A stretch of DNA of 64,000 nt from Sphingopyxis sp. DBS4. GTDB taxonomy: Bacteria; Pseudomonadota; Alphaproteobacteria; Sphingomonadales; Sphingomonadaceae. The translations under genes were made by a program, and so were the position numbers. Of this stretch, positions 19,012 to 28,109 are shown piece after piece. Each line of letters opens with the position of its first letter. Positions within the stretch are counted from its first letter, which is position 1. The notes beneath the pieces were generated by a model. It ran no database searches. It was not told the origin of the DNA and saw only the letters and a list, made by a program, of their open reading frames with translations. The stretch spans positions 2,801,001-2,865,000 of the forward strand of contig NZ_CP102384.1 of assembly GCF_024628865.1 (NCBI RefSeq), in the 5' to 3' direction.

Positions 19012-19180
19012 GGACTTTCTCTCCTTGACTGTTGATCCGCCCCTTCCAGTGCGGGCGAAGCCAGGGGAGCCGGTCCATGCCAGGGTCAGGGGGGATGGTG
19101 CGGACCGGCTCGACCCGACGAGAACGGGATAGACCCGTGCGCCTGCCCGGCGCATGACCGCCGCATTACAAGACGGTCAT

Positions 19181-21391
19181 CTAGGACCGATCCTGCCAGA
19201 CACGTGCCTTCAGCGACACCGCGACGGGCGTGGAGAGGGTTTCGGCATCCTCGCCGAGTGCGAAGCGATAGTCGCCCTTGGCGATCGTCCAGCCGGTCCC
19301 GTTCCAGTCGGCGAGCAGCCGCGGATCGATCGTCAGCCGGATCGTCCGTTCGGCCCCCGGCGCCAGTTCGACCCGCTGGAAACCGACCAGCCGCCGCACC
19401 GGCTTGCCATCGCGCGACACGAGATAGAGCTGCGCCACCGTCGCGCCCGCCCGCTCGCCGCTGTTGCGGACGGTGAAGCTGGCAGTCGCGCCGTCGGTCC
19501 TGAGCCCGTCCGTCGCGAAGCGCGTGTAGGACAGCCCATGGCCGAACGGGAACAGCGCCTTCACCCCGGTCCGCGCATTCCACCGATAGCCGACGTCCGA
19601 CCCTTCGTTCATCGTCGCGGTGACGTGCGTGTTTTCGGGCGTGCCGTAGCCGGGGATTGCGGGACGCGGCAGCGTGTCGGTCGATGCGGGAAAGCTGACC
19701 GGCAGGCGGCCCGACGGATTGACCTTGCCGGTCAGCACGTCGGCGATCGCCGCGGCGCCCTCCTGCCCCGGATACCAGGCGGCGACGACCGCCTTCACCT
19801 TGTCCAGCCACGGCATGGCGACCGGATTGCCGGTTTCGAGCACGACGATGGTGTTGGGATTGGCGGCGACGGTCGCCTCGACGATCGCGTCCTGATTGCC
19901 GGGGAGCGACAGGTCGGGCGAATCGAACCCCTCCGCCTCATATTTGCTGACGAAGACGATCGCGACGTCGGAGCGCGCGGCGAGCGCCGCGGCGTCCTGC
20001 GGATAGAGGCCGGGATCGAAGCCAACGTGCGCCTTGGGCAAGGCTTCGCGCAGCGCGGCGAGCGGCGCGCCCGCGAACCAGCGCTCGATCCGCCACGCGC
20101 CGATCGATCCCTCGCCGCCGCCAACCGGGATTGATGCCGCCCAGCCGCGCGGCGGCAGGCCTTGCGACGATCCGCCGCCCGACAGTACGCCGACATGCGC
20201 GTTGCGGCCGATCACCGCGACCGAGCCGACGTTGGCGGCAAGCGGCAAGGCGTTCGTGTCGTTCTTGAGCAGCACGATCCCCTGCTCGGCGATCCGCCGC
20301 GCGACCGCAGCGTGCGCCGCCATGTCGACCGCGGGCGCCGGACCCGCATCGACCAGCCCGTTCGCCTTCATCGAACGCAGGATGCGGCGAACCATGTCGG
20401 ACAATCGGTCGCGCGTCAGGCTGCCGTCGGCGAGCTTGGCCTTCAGCGGCGCATCGAACCAGACCTGCTTGTCGAGCTGCTCGCCCGCCTGCTGGTCGAG
20501 GCCCTTGACCGCAAAGTCGGCGCCCGACACCGCGCCCCAATCGGACATCACCCAGCCCTTGTAGCGCCAGTCCTTCTTGAGGACGGTGTTGAGCAGATGG
20601 TCGTTGCCGCACGCCTTTTGCCCGTTGACCAGATTATAGGCGCACATCACCGAGCCGGGATGGCCGCGCTCGATCGCGATCTGAAAGGCGAGCAGATCGC
20701 TTTCGCGGTGCGCCGCCTCATCGATCTCGGCGTTCCATGTATGGCGGTTGGTCTCGTTCGAATTGAGCGAGAAATGCTTGACGGTCGAGACCACCCCCGC
20801 CGACTGCGCGCCGCGCACCGCCGCGCCGCCCATGACGCCCGACAGCAGCGGATCTTCGGAAATATATTCGAAATTGCGGCCGTTCCGCGGATCGCGGATC
20901 AGGTTCATGCCGCCGCCGAGCAGGACGTTGAACCCCTTGGCGCGCGCTTCGCTCGCCACCGCTTCGGCGCCCGCGAAGGCCAGGTCGGGATTGAAGCTTG
21001 CGCCGAGCGCGAGGCCGGCGGGCAGCGCGGTCGCGCTGTCGCCCTTGCGGATGCCGAAGGGGTTGGTGACGCCCAGGCTGGCGTCGGTCGCGCGCTGCGA
21101 CGGGATGCCGAGGCGCGGCACGCCCGCGACATAGCCCGCACCCGGAATCACGTCCTTCGGCCATTTCGCCTGCCATTCAGGGTCGGCATAGGGTCCGATC
21201 GGAATCGGCATGAAGCCGTGGAGCAGCGAGAAACGCTCGTCGTCGGTCATCTGCGCTTCGGTCTTCGCGGCCCAGTCGTCGGCCGCCGCCTCGGCCGCCG
21301 CGAACGATGCCGCCTGATCCTTCGCCGAAGCCGTCATCGCCGCGCATCCCAGAAGCATCGCCAGCGCCGTCGTCGCATAATATCCTCGCAT
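19181..21391 (-). CDS. Glycoside hydrolase family 3 (beta-glycosidase)
   Basis: 736 residues. The N-terminus MRGYYATTALAMLLGC has a possible lipobox (LLGC), so the protein may be lipid-anchored; cleavage after ASA is the alternative. Domain 1 is the family 3 barrel with the substrate-binding VKHFSLNSNETNR and the nucleophile aspartate in WVMSDWGAVSG. Domain 2 carries VLLKNDTNALPL and AIVFVSKYEAEGFD, and a C-terminal fibronectin-III-like domain follows PFGHGLSYT. It removes terminal beta-linked sugars. It lies 25 bp after the sulfatase gene in the same operon, so its substrate is probably a desulfated oligosaccharide or glycoside. Confidence 0.93.
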   Translation of the reverse strand: MRGYYATTALAMLLGCAAMTASAKDQAASFAAAEAAADDWAAKTEAQMTDDERFSLLHGFMPIPIGPYADPEWQAKWPKDVIPGAGYVAGVPRLGIPSQRATDASLGVTNPFGIRKGDSATALPAGLALGASFNPDLAFAGAEAVASEARAKGFNVLLGGGMNLIRDPRNGRNFEYISEDPLLSGVMGGAAVRGAQSAGVVSTVKHFSLNSNETNRHTWNAEIDEAAHRESDLLAFQIAIERGHPGSVMCAYNLVNGQKACGNDHLLNTVLKKDWRYKGWVMSDWGAVSGADFAVKGLDQQAGEQLDKQVWFDAPLKAKLADGSLTRDRLSDMVRRILRSMKANGLVDAGPAPAVDMAAHAAVARRIAEQGIVLLKNDTNALPLAANVGSVAVIGRNAHVGVLSGGGSSQGLPPRGWAASIPVGGGEGSIGAWRIERWFAGAPLAALREALPKAHVGFDPGLYPQDAAALAARSDVAIVFVSKYEAEGFDSPDLSLPGNQDAIVEATVAANPNTIVVLETGNPVAMPWLDKVKAVVAAWYPGQEGAAAIADVLTGKVNPSGRLPVSFPASTDTLPRPAIPGYGTPENTHVTATMNEGSDVGYRWNARTGVKALFPFGHGLSYTRFATDGLRTDGATASFTVRNSGERAGATVAQLYLVSRDGKPVRRLVGFQRVELAPGAERTIRLTIDPRLLADWNGTGWTIAKGDYRFALGEDAETLSTPVAVSLKARVWQDRS

Positions 21392-21416
21392 CCTTACCGC
21401 TCCCCTGTTTCTGGCT

Positions 21417-23156
21417 TCATCCTTCGTGTCCGGCAACCGGGTGCCGATCGAACAGGTCGGACAGCCGGCACGTCAGCGCCCCCGGCTGCGCCAGCACGCC
21501 GTTGCCGTAACGCGCCCATTGATCGTCCCACAGCGCCTTCAGTTCGGCGACCTTGGCCGGATAGCGGGCGGCGAGATCGGTGCTTTCCGAAAAATCGCGG
21601 TCGAGGTCGAACAGCTCCCAGCGGTCGTTCGCATAGGGCTGGTCGCAATCGTGGAGCGCGACCGCGCGCCAGCGGCCGCTGGTGATCGCGCGATTGCCGC
21701 GCAATTCGAAATATTGGACCTGCCGGCCGGGCGCCTTGCGGCTCTGCACCGTCGGCAGGAAGGAGCGGCCCGCGACCGGAATCTGGGCCACGCCGCCGAC
21801 AACCGGATCGAAGCGCGCGCCGACCGCTTCGAGCAGGGTCGGCGCGATATCGACGACATCGACGAACTGCCGCCGGATCGCGCCCGGGTCCGTCACATGG
21901 CGCGGCCAGTGAAAGATCATCGGGGTGCGGGTGCCGCCCGAATAGGGCCACAGCTTGTACCGCCGCAGCGGCGTGTCGCCGACCATCGCCCACGGACGCG
22001 GATATTCGGCCTGCGTCCGCGCGGTCCCAAGATCGTCGATGCGCGCGCGCTGCTCGGCCGGAGTCAGGCTGTTCGCGCGATAGAGTCCGTCGAAGAAGCC
22101 GCTCTGCCCCGCTTCCGACGCCGCGCCATTGTCGGACAGAAGGATGATGATCGTATTGTCGAACACCCCCTGTTCGCGCAGCGCATCGAGCAGGCGGCCG
22201 ATCTGCCGGTCGCAATGCTCGATGAAGCCGGCATAGACCGCCATATAGCGGGCAAAGACGGCTTTCTCGTCATCCGACAAGTTGGCCCACGCCCGGTCGC
22301 GCGGTTCGCGCGGCGGCAAAATCGTGTCGGCGGGGATCAGCCCCATGTGCTTCATGCGAGCGAAGCGGTCCTCGCGGACCTGGTCCCACCCCTTTTCATA
22401 GATCGCGTCATAGGGCGCCGAATATTCGCGCGGCACCTGGATCGGCGAATGCGCGGTGCCGAAACCGAGGTTCATGAAGAAAGGGCTGTCGTTCTTTTCC
22501 GCGACATGACGTTCGATGAGGTCGATCGCCTTGTCGGCGAGGTCGACCGACAGATGATAGCCGGCGGGAAAGTCGCGCTTGATATAGGCATTATTCTCGA
22601 CCAGCTCGGGCCGATACTGGTCGGTCCAACCCCTCGGAAAGCCGTAGAAATAGTCGAAACCGCGCTGGAGCGGCCAATTGTCCCGCCCGGTGCCCTCGCC
22701 GAGTTCGTCCATCGGGATCATGTGCCATTTGCCGACCGCCCAGGTCGCATAGCCCCGCCCTTGCAGCGCCTGTGCCATCGTCTGCGCATTGCCCGGCATC
22801 CGGAACAGCCGCGCCATCTGGGGGTCGCCCGGCAGCACCGCGGCGACATCGGGCACGTCGGGCATGTTGACCGTGTGGCAATTGCGCCCGGTCAGCAGCG
22901 ACGCGCGGGTCGAGGCGCAGACCGCCTTGGTATCGAAATGAACGTAGCGCAGCCCCGCCTTGGCAAGGCTGTCGATCGCCGGGGTGCGGATTTCGGCGCC
23001 GAAACAGCCGATATCCGAATAGCCGACATCATCGAGCAGGATGGTGATGATATTGGGCCGCGGCCCCGTCGCACCGATCGCGCGCGCGGACGTCAGCCCG
23101 CACAAGGTCGTGGTGGCAAGGAGGGTGCCGACGAAGCGGCGGCGGGAATAGTCCAT
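21417..23156 (-). CDS. Tat-exported type I sulfatase
   Basis: 579 residues from an ATG at 23156. The N-terminus MDYSRRRFVGTLLATTT is a Tat signal. The alkaline-phosphatase fold begins with PNIITILLDDVGYSDIG (metal-binding Asp pair). The residue to be converted to formylglycine is Cys80 in VCASTRASLLTGR. The usual pattern is C-x-P/A-x-R, but here it is C-A-S-T-R, with serine at the third position. Later metal and sulfate ligands appear in GKWHM, GFGTAHSP and LLSDNGAAS. It hydrolyses a sulfate ester in the periplasm. It sits between a TonB receptor and a family 3 glycosidase, and a formylglycine-generating enzyme is encoded 3.7 kb away. Confidence 0.92.
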   Translation of the reverse strand: MDYSRRRFVGTLLATTTLCGLTSARAIGATGPRPNIITILLDDVGYSDIGCFGAEIRTPAIDSLAKAGLRYVHFDTKAVCASTRASLLTGRNCHTVNMPDVPDVAAVLPGDPQMARLFRMPGNAQTMAQALQGRGYATWAVGKWHMIPMDELGEGTGRDNWPLQRGFDYFYGFPRGWTDQYRPELVENNAYIKRDFPAGYHLSVDLADKAIDLIERHVAEKNDSPFFMNLGFGTAHSPIQVPREYSAPYDAIYEKGWDQVREDRFARMKHMGLIPADTILPPREPRDRAWANLSDDEKAVFARYMAVYAGFIEHCDRQIGRLLDALREQGVFDNTIIILLSDNGAASEAGQSGFFDGLYRANSLTPAEQRARIDDLGTARTQAEYPRPWAMVGDTPLRRYKLWPYSGGTRTPMIFHWPRHVTDPGAIRRQFVDVVDIAPTLLEAVGARFDPVVGGVAQIPVAGRSFLPTVQSRKAPGRQVQYFELRGNRAITSGRWRAVALHDCDQPYANDRWELFDLDRDFSESTDLAARYPAKVAELKALWDDQWARYGNGVLAQPGALTCRLSDLFDRHPVAGHEG

Positions 23157-23221
23157 CGATCGGCTCCATATTCCGGCGGGGACGCGGCGCACGGGCCGGC
23201 GTCCCCGCCGTCTGCGACGGG

Positions 23222-25513
23222 TCAGAAGCGAACCCGGCCTTCGACCCCGAAGGTGCGGAAGGCATCGGGGGTCAGCAACTGCGTGTAACCGGCGCCCGTG
23301 GCCGACGTGTCGAGCAGGCCGGCACCGATGAAGCTCGCGAAATGCTTGTTGGTCAGATTCTTCCCGAATAGCGAAACGCCATAGCGGCCGTCCTGCGTCT
23401 CGAGCGACAGGCGCCCGTTCAGCAGGCCATAGCCCGGCTGCGCGGTGTTCGGATCGCGATAGCCGAACAGCGTCTTCGACCGATAGGTGAACGCCAGATT
23501 GGCGCTGCCGCGCAGGGTGCTGCCGATGTCGGCACCATAGTTGGCGTTCAGCGTCCACGCCCATTTCGGCGCATTGGTCAGCGCTTCGCCGGTCACGTCC
23601 TGACGGCCGCCGACACAGCCCTGCGCCGCGGTCTGCCCGGCATAGCAGCTCACGACCAGCCCGCGCACCTCGGTATCGGTAAAGGCAAGGTTGCCCGACA
23701 GGTTGAGTCCATCGACCGGCCGCAGAATCGCCTCGACCTCGGCCCCCTTGGTGATCAGCTTGCCTGCGTTGGTGAGCTGGAACGAGGTCAGGAGCGCGCT
23801 GTAGGTCTGCGCCTGGAAGTCGGTGAAGGTCTCGTAAAAGCCCGTGACGTTCAGCGTTAGCATCCGGTCGAACAGCGTTGTGCGGACGCCGGCTTCCCAG
23901 TTGCGGGCGATCTCGGGCCGCAGCACCGCCAGCCCCGCATCGACCGTCACCGCGGTCAGATTGTTGAGCATGTTGAGCGCCGGCCCCTTGTAACCGCGCG
24001 TATAGGTGGCATAGGCCATGACGTCGGGCGACGCCTGATATTGCACGCCCAATTTATAGCTGAGGTCGGTGTCGGTGGCTTTCAGCGTCGGCGCGACATA
24101 GGCGGGCCCGCCAAGGCTCGGCATCGCCGCGACGGCGCCCGGCAGGATCGTCCGGTCGAAATGCGCCACCGCCTGCTCGGAAGTCAGGCGAAAGCCGCCG
24201 ATCAACGACAGGCTGTCGGTCAGATGCCCGGTCACCTGTCCGAAGGCGGCGACATTCTTGGTCGTGATGTCGCGGTCGACCTGGTTGCCGAGATAGAGGT
24301 CGCCGGGCAGGTTCACGACCAGCTTGCCCTTCACCTGCGTCTGGCTGACGACATCCTGCCAGAAATAGAAGAGGCCGACGACATATTCGATCGGCTCGCC
24401 CGCGGGCGACGTCAGCCGCAGTTCCTGCGTGAACTGCTGCTGTTTCTGGCGGGCGTTGTTGAGGCTCACCACCGGCAGCGGAACTCCATCGGGGTCGTTG
24501 TTGTCGAACACCTTGAACTCGCGATAGGCGGTGATCGAGGTGATCGTCTGGCCCCCGAGTTCGGTGTTGATCTCGACCGACGCGCCGCCGGTCTTCTGAT
24601 GGTTGAAATAATCGCCGTCGATCGTCACCTCGCGGTTGAGCGGGCCGAGCGTCTGGCCGGCCAGCAGGTCGGCCCGCGTGTCGCCATTGTAATAGACCGT
24701 CGTCGGCAACACCGAGCGCACGGTCGAGACGCAGCAATTGCGGTTGCTCTCGCCATAATCGCCGATCACATAGATCGAGGTGACGTCGCTCGGCTCGAAC
24801 AGCAATTTTCCGCGCACGCCCCAACTGTCGTTGTCGTTGAGCTTTTCGCCGTTGACGGTGTTGGTGATGATCCCGTCGGCCTTCGACCGGAATCCCGAGA
24901 TGCGCAGCGCTGCGCGCCCCTGATCGAGTACCAGCGAACCCGTGGCTTTCAGCCGGACATCGTCGAAGGTGCCATAGCTCGCCGACGCCTCAAGGCTCGA
25001 TTCATTAAGGTCGGGCTTGCCGGTGACGACGTTGAGCGCGCCGGCCGAGCTGTTCTTGCCGAACAGGGTTCCCTGCGGCCCGCGCAGCACCTCGATGCGC
25101 TCGATATCGTTGAAATCGAAGAAGGACGCCGCCGAGCGGCCGATGACGACGCCGTCGATCACCGTCGAGACCGAAGGCTCGACGCCGTCGGAGAAGTTGA
25201 GGGTGCCGATGCCGCGGATCGAAAGCCCCTGCCCGCGCGTGTTGGCGCTGTTGGTGAAGCCGATCGAGGGCGACACCAGCGATAGCTGCTCGAGCCCGCT
25301 GACCCGGTTGTCGGCCAGCGCCGCCGCCGACAGGACCGACACCGAAACCGGCACTTTCTGAAGATTTTGCTCGCGCTTTTGCGCGGTCACGACGATCTCG
25401 TCGCCCGAGACGTCGTCCGCCGGAGCGGGCGCCTCCTGCGCGTGCGCGGCAACCGACGCCGACAGCGCAAGGACAGCACTGCCCATCCAAAAGGCTTTGC
25501 GGCGATATGTCAT
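23222..25513 (-). CDS. TonB-dependent receptor of the sulfatase locus
   Basis: 763 residues from an ATG at 25513, at the beginning of the signal peptide (cut near AHAQ). The TonB-box-like DEIVVTAQKREQNLQKVPV, the plug motif IERIEVLRGPQGTLFGKNS and a barrel ending in RTFGVEGRVRF make it a complete receptor. As first gene of the receptor-sulfatase-glycosidase operon it probably imports the sulfated glycan or glycoside. A LacI-type operator lies at 25582-25593, just upstream. Confidence 0.93.
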   Translation of the reverse strand: MTYRRKAFWMGSAVLALSASVAAHAQEAPAPADDVSGDEIVVTAQKREQNLQKVPVSVSVLSAAALADNRVSGLEQLSLVSPSIGFTNSANTRGQGLSIRGIGTLNFSDGVEPSVSTVIDGVVIGRSAASFFDFNDIERIEVLRGPQGTLFGKNSSAGALNVVTGKPDLNESSLEASASYGTFDDVRLKATGSLVLDQGRAALRISGFRSKADGIITNTVNGEKLNDNDSWGVRGKLLFEPSDVTSIYVIGDYGESNRNCCVSTVRSVLPTTVYYNGDTRADLLAGQTLGPLNREVTIDGDYFNHQKTGGASVEINTELGGQTITSITAYREFKVFDNNDPDGVPLPVVSLNNARQKQQQFTQELRLTSPAGEPIEYVVGLFYFWQDVVSQTQVKGKLVVNLPGDLYLGNQVDRDITTKNVAAFGQVTGHLTDSLSLIGGFRLTSEQAVAHFDRTILPGAVAAMPSLGGPAYVAPTLKATDTDLSYKLGVQYQASPDVMAYATYTRGYKGPALNMLNNLTAVTVDAGLAVLRPEIARNWEAGVRTTLFDRMLTLNVTGFYETFTDFQAQTYSALLTSFQLTNAGKLITKGAEVEAILRPVDGLNLSGNLAFTDTEVRGLVVSCYAGQTAAQGCVGGRQDVTGEALTNAPKWAWTLNANYGADIGSTLRGSANLAFTYRSKTLFGYRDPNTAQPGYGLLNGRLSLETQDGRYGVSLFGKNLTNKHFASFIGAGLLDTSATGAGYTQLLTPDAFRTFGVEGRVRF

Positions 25514-25581
25514 GTCTTCCTCCCCAGATTGCCGCCGTCGCCAGGGCGATAGCAGCGAAGTCCTGCCCTCGAATGATTCGG

Positions 25582-25627
25582 GACAACGTTGTCTCGACCT
25601 CCTAAGACGGCATCGGCCAATCGTCAA
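25582..25627 (-). promoter_or_regulatory. Promoter with LacI-type operator before the sulfatase-locus receptor
   Basis: Leftward, TTGACG (25627-25622), a 17-base spacer and TAGGAG (25604-25599) make a plausible promoter. Near its expected start point lies the perfect 12-bp palindrome gacaacgttgtc (25582-25593), with the central CG typical of LacI-family operators. The LacI gene immediately upstream is the natural candidate repressor (inference). Confidence 0.65.
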
Positions 25628-25662
25628 TATCGGGGTTCGATCGATGAAAGCGGCGGCCGGTC

Positions 25663-26721
25663 TCAGTCCGGCGCCGGGGCGAGCGACTGGCGCGTCGCGA
25701 GTTCATACGGCATGGTCACGACCCGGTTCCAGTCGGCCGCGGCCCCTCCTTCGCGGGCGATGAGCTGTTCGCCCGCGATCCGCGCAATGTCGATCGTGGG
25801 CTGGCTGACGGTGGCGAGGCGCGGCCAGCTATGTTCGGAAATGGCGAGGCCGCCGAACCCCACGAGCGACAGTTGGCGCGGAACCTCGATACCGCAATCG
25901 ACCGCCGCCGCGAGCACGCCGGCCGCCATTTCGTCGTTCGCAGCGAAGATCGCCGTCGGCCGCTCGGAAAGCGACAGCAACTCGCGCCCCTTCTCGAACC
26001 CCGAGGTGAACAGGAAATTGCCCTGCCGCACCTCGACCGTGACGCCGGCAACCCGGCGCACCGCCTCAAGGAAACCCGTTCGGCGTTCGCCGAGCGCGAC
26101 GTGGCTGCGGGGGCCATCGATAAAGCCGATCCGCCGATGCCCGCGCGACAGGATCGCCTCGCCCACTTCGCGCGCCGCACTCTTATTGTCGATGACGAGG
26201 CAGAGCGCGCGGTCGAGATCGAGCCCCGGATTGATCCGCGCGCAAGCGATGCCGCGGCTGTCGAGCAGATCGAGCACCCACGGCGTGTCGCACAGCGGCG
26301 GCACCAGAATGACTCCGTCGAGCTTCACGAGATCGAGGAAGCGGCCCAGCATCGCCTGCGCTTCCGGCGTGCCGCCGGGCGAGATATTCTCGATCACCAG
26401 ATGATATTCGGCCGCGTGGCAGGCCTGCAGCAGCCCCAGAATGACGTCGGCGGCGTAGCTCGGCATGCGGCGGTCGGGTTCGGGCGATTGGGCGATCGCC
26501 TGCGTCTGCGACCCGACGATCAGCCCCAGCGCGTGCGCCTTGCCGCCGCGCAACAGCCGGGCGGCGCGATTCGGCTTGTAATCGAGGTCGCGCATCGCCT
26601 TTTCGACCCGCGAGCGCAGATCCTCGGCGACCGTCGGCGCGCCGTTCAGGACACGCGAAACGGTCTTGAACGACACACCCGCATGGTTGGCGATATCGAT
26701 GATCGTGACTGGCCGCTTCAA
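25663..26721 (-). CDS. LacI-family transcriptional regulator
   Basis: 352 residues. The helix-turn-helix is at residues 6-27 (TIIDIANHAGVSFKTVSRVL), followed by the hinge-helix region YKPNRAARLLRGG. The rest is a periplasmic-binding-protein-like sensor domain, with SRGHRRIGFIDGP and AIFAANDEMAAGVL. It reads toward the receptor operon, with a LacI-type operator between them, so it probably represses uptake and degradation of the sulfated substrate until a sugar ligand binds. The divergent formylglycine-generating enzyme starts 95 bp from it; I see no second clear operator there. Confidence 0.92.
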   Translation of the reverse strand: MKRPVTIIDIANHAGVSFKTVSRVLNGAPTVAEDLRSRVEKAMRDLDYKPNRAARLLRGGKAHALGLIVGSQTQAIAQSPEPDRRMPSYAADVILGLLQACHAAEYHLVIENISPGGTPEAQAMLGRFLDLVKLDGVILVPPLCDTPWVLDLLDSRGIACARINPGLDLDRALCLVIDNKSAAREVGEAILSRGHRRIGFIDGPRSHVALGERRTGFLEAVRRVAGVTVEVRQGNFLFTSGFEKGRELLSLSERPTAIFAANDEMAAGVLAAAVDCGIEVPRQLSLVGFGGLAISEHSWPRLATVSQPTIDIARIAGEQLIAREGGAAADWNRVVTMPYELATRQSLAPAPD

Positions 26722-26815
26722 AAATCCTCCCCATGCTGCGATCGTTGAGCTAACCGCCCCCTGACGATAGACGGCGGCGGATGCAAATCAAAGCCGGCCC
26801 GAAGCGGGGGTGACC

Positions 26816-27790
26816 ATGCGCAACACGAACGGCGAGATTTCCGCAAACGGGCCGCCGGGCATGGTCTTCCTGCCCGGCGGAACCTTCGCCATGGGATCGC
26901 GGAATTTCTACCCTGAGGAAGCCCCCGTCCGCCAGGTGCGGGTCGATGGCTTCTGGATCGACGCCGCGCCCGTCACCAATCGCGACTTTGCGCGCTTCGT
27001 CGCCGCGACGGGGCATGTCACGGCCGCCGAAATCGCGGCCGATCCCCGCGATTATCCGGGCATGCTGCCCGGCATGGATCGCCCCGGCTCGCTTGTCTTT
27101 CGCAAGACGCGCGGCCCCGTCGATCTCGGCAACCCCGCCAACTGGTGGCGGTTCGAATTCGGCGCCGACTGGCGCCATCCGGACGGCCCCGAAAGTTCGA
27201 TCGCGGGGCTCGAAGATCATCCGGTCGTCCATATCGCCTATGCCGATGCGGAGGCTTATGCCGCATGGGCGGGCAAGGCGCTGCCGACCGAGGCGGAATG
27301 GGAATATGCCGCGCGCGGTGGCTTGGACGGCGCCGACTATGCCTGGGGCGATGAACTGGCGCCCGGGGGCGCGATGCTCGCCAACTATTGGCAAGGCCTC
27401 TTTCCCTTCGCCAACCAGTGCCTCGACGGCTGGGAGGGCACCTCGCCGATCGGCAGCTTCCCCGCCAACGGCTTCGGGCTGCACGACATGATCGGCAATG
27501 TCTGGGAATGGACGCAAGACTGGTGGTCCGCACCCGCGGCGAGCATGAAGCGTCCCGGCAAATCCTGCTGCGCGATCGACAATCCGCGCGGCGGGCCGCT
27601 GCGGCGGAGCTATGACCCCGCCCAACCGGATATCCGCATCGGCCGCAAGGTGCTCAAGGGCGGCTCGCATCTTTGCGCCCCCAACTATTGCCAGCGTTAC
27701 CGACCGGCCGCCCGTCACCCTGAAACCATCGACAGCTCCACGAGCCATATCGGTTTCCGCTGCGTGGCCCGAAGCGCCATCGAATCCTGA
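26816..27790 (+). CDS. Formylglycine-generating enzyme (sulfatase-modifying factor)
   Basis: 324 residues from ATG 26816 after a gcggggg site; a GTG six bases earlier is possible. The family fold is clear: MVFLPGGTFAMGS at the start, YPEEAPVRQVRVDGFWID, LPTEAEWEYAARGG, and the calcium-region NGFGLHDMIGNVWEW. The copper-binding active cysteines are Cys287 and Cys292 in GGSHLCAPNYCQRYR, with the same spacing as Cys336/Cys341 of the human enzyme. The end STSHIGFRC is typical. The aerobic enzyme oxidises the sulfatase cysteine to formylglycine. Its place beside a sulfatase operon implies a dedicated partner. No signal peptide is seen, so it acts before Tat export. Confidence 0.93.
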   Translation: MRNTNGEISANGPPGMVFLPGGTFAMGSRNFYPEEAPVRQVRVDGFWIDAAPVTNRDFARFVAATGHVTAAEIAADPRDYPGMLPGMDRPGSLVFRKTRGPVDLGNPANWWRFEFGADWRHPDGPESSIAGLEDHPVVHIAYADAEAYAAWAGKALPTEAEWEYAARGGLDGADYAWGDELAPGGAMLANYWQGLFPFANQCLDGWEGTSPIGSFPANGFGLHDMIGNVWEWTQDWWSAPAASMKRPGKSCCAIDNPRGGPLRRSYDPAQPDIRIGRKVLKGGSHLCAPNYCQRYRPAARHPETIDSSTSHIGFRCVARSAIES

Positions 27791-27859
27791 CCTGTCGGAA
27801 ATCCAGCCACCGGCCATTGTCCCGCCGAAGTAATGGCCGACGGCTCGGCTTCCAGCACC

Positions 27860-27985
27860 GAGCCCCTCCAGCGTCGTGGGTTCGCGTGCCGTTGCCGGAA
27901 AATTGTCGCTGGCATCGAGGACCGCCTCGGACAGCGCGCGCCCGAAATCTCGCGATCAGCCGGTAATCAGCCAAGTCCGTGCCAT
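27860..27985 (-). pseudogene. Remnant of a short-chain dehydrogenase
   Basis: Reading leftward from ATG 27985 gives MARTWLITG, a TGA stop, then SRDFGRALSEAVLDASDN and FPATAREPTTLEGL. This is the Rossmann start of a short-chain dehydrogenase (TGxSRGFGRAL), with a stop in the glycine loop and no catalytic part. It lies in the 319-bp gap between the formylglycine-generating enzyme and the next receptor. The rest of that gap holds only non-coding or unrecognised sequence. Confidence 0.6.
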
Positions 27986-28109
27986 GTTGCGCCTGAGCGC
28001 CGATGCGGCGAAGGTCCCCGCAAATGTCCTGCCGGCCCGAAAGACGGCCGACGGCACCTTGGACGCCGTGAAATGCCGTTAGCTCAGCCCGTGCCTTAGG
28101 GTCCTGACC

